Shown here piece after piece: positions 38,016 to 39,836 of a stretch of DNA of 39,836 nt. The notes below the pieces were generated by a model. The model worked only from the letters and a program-made list of their open reading frames with translations, was not told the DNA's origin and ran no database searches. Position 1 is the first letter of the stretch, and each line of letters starts with the position of its first letter. Made by a program: the position numbers and the translations under genes. Source of the DNA: DASUGM01 sp036274055. Lineage in GTDB: Bacteria; Acidobacteriota; Vicinamibacteria; Vicinamibacterales; SCN-69-37. The stretch is from the NCBI GenBank assembly GCA_036274055.1, contig DASUGM010000089.1:1-39836 (forward strand). Reading direction: 5' to 3'.

Positions 38016-39725
38016 ATGACCATCGACATCCTCGCCATCGTCGTCACGATTGGCTTCACCATCGCGACCAGCCTCGTCGTCGGCCGTTACATGTTCACGG
38101 TGTTCAGCGGCGGCCGGACGCTGCTCGATCCGGTGCTGGTGCCGATCGAGCGGCTGATCCTGCGCCTGATCGGCGTCGATCCGCAGACGCAGCAGGACTG
38201 GAAGCAGTACTCGGTCTCGCTGCTCGTTTCGAACGTCGTGATGTGGCTGGTGACGTTCGCGATTGTCTCACTGCAGAGCGCGCTGCCGCTCAACCCGGAC
38301 GGCATCGCCAACATGGAGCCGTCGCTCGCGTTCAGCACGATCTCGAGCTTCGTCACCAACACGAACCTGCAGCACTACAGCGGCGAGACCGGGCTGTCCT
38401 ACTTCTCGCAGATGTTCGTGATCAGCTTCCTGCAGTTCGTCACCGCCGCCACCGGCGTCGCCGCGTGCATCGCGACGATCCGGGGACTGGCGGGCAGCCG
38501 GCTGACGTCGATCGGCAATTTCTACGTCGACGTGACGCGCGCGACCGTGCGCGTATTCCTGCCGCTGGCAATCCTGGTCTCGGTGCTCGTCATGTGGCAG
38601 GGGACGCCGATGACTTTTGAAGGCGCGGCGCCGGCGCAGACCGTCGAAGGCGCCGCACAGCCGATCGCGCGCGGCGTCACCGCCGGCGTCGTGTCGATCA
38701 AGCAGCTCGGCACCAACGGCGGCGGCTATTTCGGGCCGAACTCGACGCATCCGTACGAGAACCCGACGCCGCTCACGAACTTCATCGAGAGCTGGTCGAT
38801 CGCGCTGATTCCGATGTCGATGGTCTGGACGTTGGGCTACATGGTCGGCCGCCGCCGCTTTGCCGTCGTCATCTTCGCGGTGATGCTGGCACTCTACCTG
38901 CCGATGGTGGTGACCGCGGTCGCGTCGGAAGCCGGCGGCAACCCGGCGATTTCGGCGATGGGCGTCGATCAGTCCTCCGGATCAATGGAGGGCAAGGAAG
39001 TCCGCTTCGGCGCCGGGCTATCCGCGTTCTGGGCGGTAACGACGACAGTGACCTCGAACGGATCGGTCAACGCGATGCACGACTCGCTGACGCCGATTGC
39101 CGGGATGATGCCGCTGATCGGGATGTGGCTCAACAACATCTTCGGCGGCGTCGGCGTCGGCTTCATCAACATGCTGCTGTTCATCGTCGTCGCGGTGTTC
39201 GTCGCCGGGATGATGATCGGCCGCACCCCCGAGTTCCTCGGCAAGAAGGTCGAAGCGAAGGAGATGAAGCTCGCCAGCCTGGCGCTGCTGTGGCATCCGC
39301 TCGCGATCCTGGCCGGCACGGCGATTGCCGCGTACATCTGGGCGACCACCTCGGATCCGGGCGCGGCGCTCGGTTGGCTGAAGAACCCAGGCCCGCACGG
39401 CTTCTCCGAGATGCTCTACGAGTTCACCTCCGCGGCGGCGAACAACGGATCCGGCTTCGAGGGCCTGGGTGACAACACGCCGTTCTGGAACATCTCGACC
39501 GGGATTGTGATGTTGCTCTCGCGTTACATCCCGATCATCGCGCCGCTGGCGTTGGCGGCGTCGCTGGGCGCCAAGCCGGCCGCGGTGGAGACCGCCGGCT
39601 CGCTGCGCGCTGACAGCGCGACGTTCGGTTTCACGCTGTGGTCGGTCATTGTGATTCTCGGCTTGCTGATGTTCCTGCCGGTCGCCGTGCTCGGCCCGAT
39701 TGCCGAGTACCTGGCGCTCCGCTGA
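38016..39725 (+). CDS. kdpA: KdpA, potassium-binding channel-like subunit of the Kdp ATPase
   Basis: A 569-aa integral membrane protein of normal KdpA length with about ten membrane helices. It belongs to the superfamily of K+ transporters and binds K+ through four P-loops: the first includes SLAFSTISSFVTNTNLQHYSG, the second TNGGGYFGPNSTHPYENPTP, the third TTTVTSNGSVNAMHDSLTP and the fourth SAAANNGSGFEGLG, each with a conserved Gly-containing filter. It is fed by the regulators upstream. The ATG at 38016 lies 5 nt after kdpF with no strong ribosome binding site, suggesting coupling. Confidence 0.96.
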   Translation: MTIDILAIVVTIGFTIATSLVVGRYMFTVFSGGRTLLDPVLVPIERLILRLIGVDPQTQQDWKQYSVSLLVSNVVMWLVTFAIVSLQSALPLNPDGIANMEPSLAFSTISSFVTNTNLQHYSGETGLSYFSQMFVISFLQFVTAATGVAACIATIRGLAGSRLTSIGNFYVDVTRATVRVFLPLAILVSVLVMWQGTPMTFEGAAPAQTVEGAAQPIARGVTAGVVSIKQLGTNGGGYFGPNSTHPYENPTPLTNFIESWSIALIPMSMVWTLGYMVGRRRFAVVIFAVMLALYLPMVVTAVASEAGGNPAISAMGVDQSSGSMEGKEVRFGAGLSAFWAVTTTVTSNGSVNAMHDSLTPIAGMMPLIGMWLNNIFGGVGVGFINMLLFIVVAVFVAGMMIGRTPEFLGKKVEAKEMKLASLALLWHPLAILAGTAIAAYIWATTSDPGAALGWLKNPGPHGFSEMLYEFTSAAANNGSGFEGLGDNTPFWNISTGIVMLLSRYIPIIAPLALAASLGAKPAAVETAGSLRADSATFGFTLWSVIVILGLLMFLPVAVLGPIAEYLALR

Positions 39726-39732
39726 GGTCCCG

Positions 39733-39836
39733 ATGATGACCGAGCTCAAGAAGGCCCTGCTATTCACGCTGACGACCATCGTCATTTTCGGCGGCGTCTA
39801 TAACCTGCTGCTGATTGGCGTCGGGCGGGTGGTGTT
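39733..39836 (+). CDS. kdpC: KdpC, N-terminus only (cut by window edge)
   Basis: The first 34 complete codons are visible. The sequence reads MMTELKKALLFTLTTIVIFG followed by GVYNLLLIGVGRVVF. A charged head, one membrane helix with a Gly-x-x-Tyr and a short G-x-G-R/Q motif fit the N-terminus of KdpC (typically LRPAL...TGxxYPLxVTGIxQ), whereas KdpB starts with a long soluble segment. KdpC is the assembly and ATP-affinity subunit. Finding it directly after kdpA departs from the usual kdpFABC order. Either ATG 39733 or 39736 may be the start. Only the N-terminus is available, so KdpB with an odd start is not fully excluded. Confidence 0.72.
   Translation, partial: MMTELKKALLFTLTTIVIFGGVYNLLLIGVGRVV

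Overview
The window is about 40 kb of GC-rich bacterial chromosome. It resembles a soil or environmental Acidobacteria-type genome (Vicinamibacteria-like), but this is an inference from the gene families, the promoter style and the unusual intergenic repeats; no rRNA, tRNA or phylogenetic marker is present to settle it. I saw no phage, insertion sequence, CRISPR array or plasmid backbone. There are 34 supported protein genes, the last one cut by the window edge.

Layout. 0-12 kb is mixed housekeeping: an unknown 431-aa protein, a phosphonatase-like HAD hydrolase, an M1 metallopeptidase lipoprotein, an apparently exported SAM methyltransferase, an orphan MacA/HlyD-type adaptor, an RtcB-type RNA ligase, a small membrane protein, a DUF5946-like protein, an AlkZ/YcaQ-like winged-helix protein and a membrane-anchored MutS-like ATPase. 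12.1-29.1 kb is a surface-polysaccharide locus in three transcription units: plus 12121-16708 (GT4, GT2, GT4-GT2 fusion), minus 20194-16889 (GT4, GT2-GT2 fusion, DUF2304) and plus 20283-29120 (TMTC-like membrane protein with TPRs, ABC-2 permease, GT fusion, Wzt/TagH-like ATPase, GT2-methyltransferase fusion, polysaccharide deacetylase, GT2). Together these look able to build, modify and export a glycan by an ABC-transporter route.

29.1-33.1 kb holds a DisA_N/DACNV-type candidate diadenylate cyclase, a META-domain lipoprotein and a GT-C-like multispan membrane protein. 33.2-39.8 kb is a potassium locus: an exported helical protein, a KdpD-like histidine kinase lacking the usual N-terminal KdpD and USP domains, KdpE, a small membrane protein, a porin, KdpF, KdpA and the start of what reads as KdpC directly after KdpA.

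Two layers of non-coding structure stand out. First, nearly every non-operonic gene junction carries an inverted-repeat element, commonly with arms built of short tandem repeats (7-20 bp units) around a non-repetitive core. The arm sequence differs from junction to junction but the plan is the same, and two elements (about 5.1 and 6.7 kb) share a palindromic core and bracket one gene. Second, many genes have no ribosome binding site and instead a TAnnnT hexamer 6-8 nt before a GTG or ATG start, the signature of leaderless mRNAs; one glycosyltransferase appears to use a CTG start in the same arrangement.
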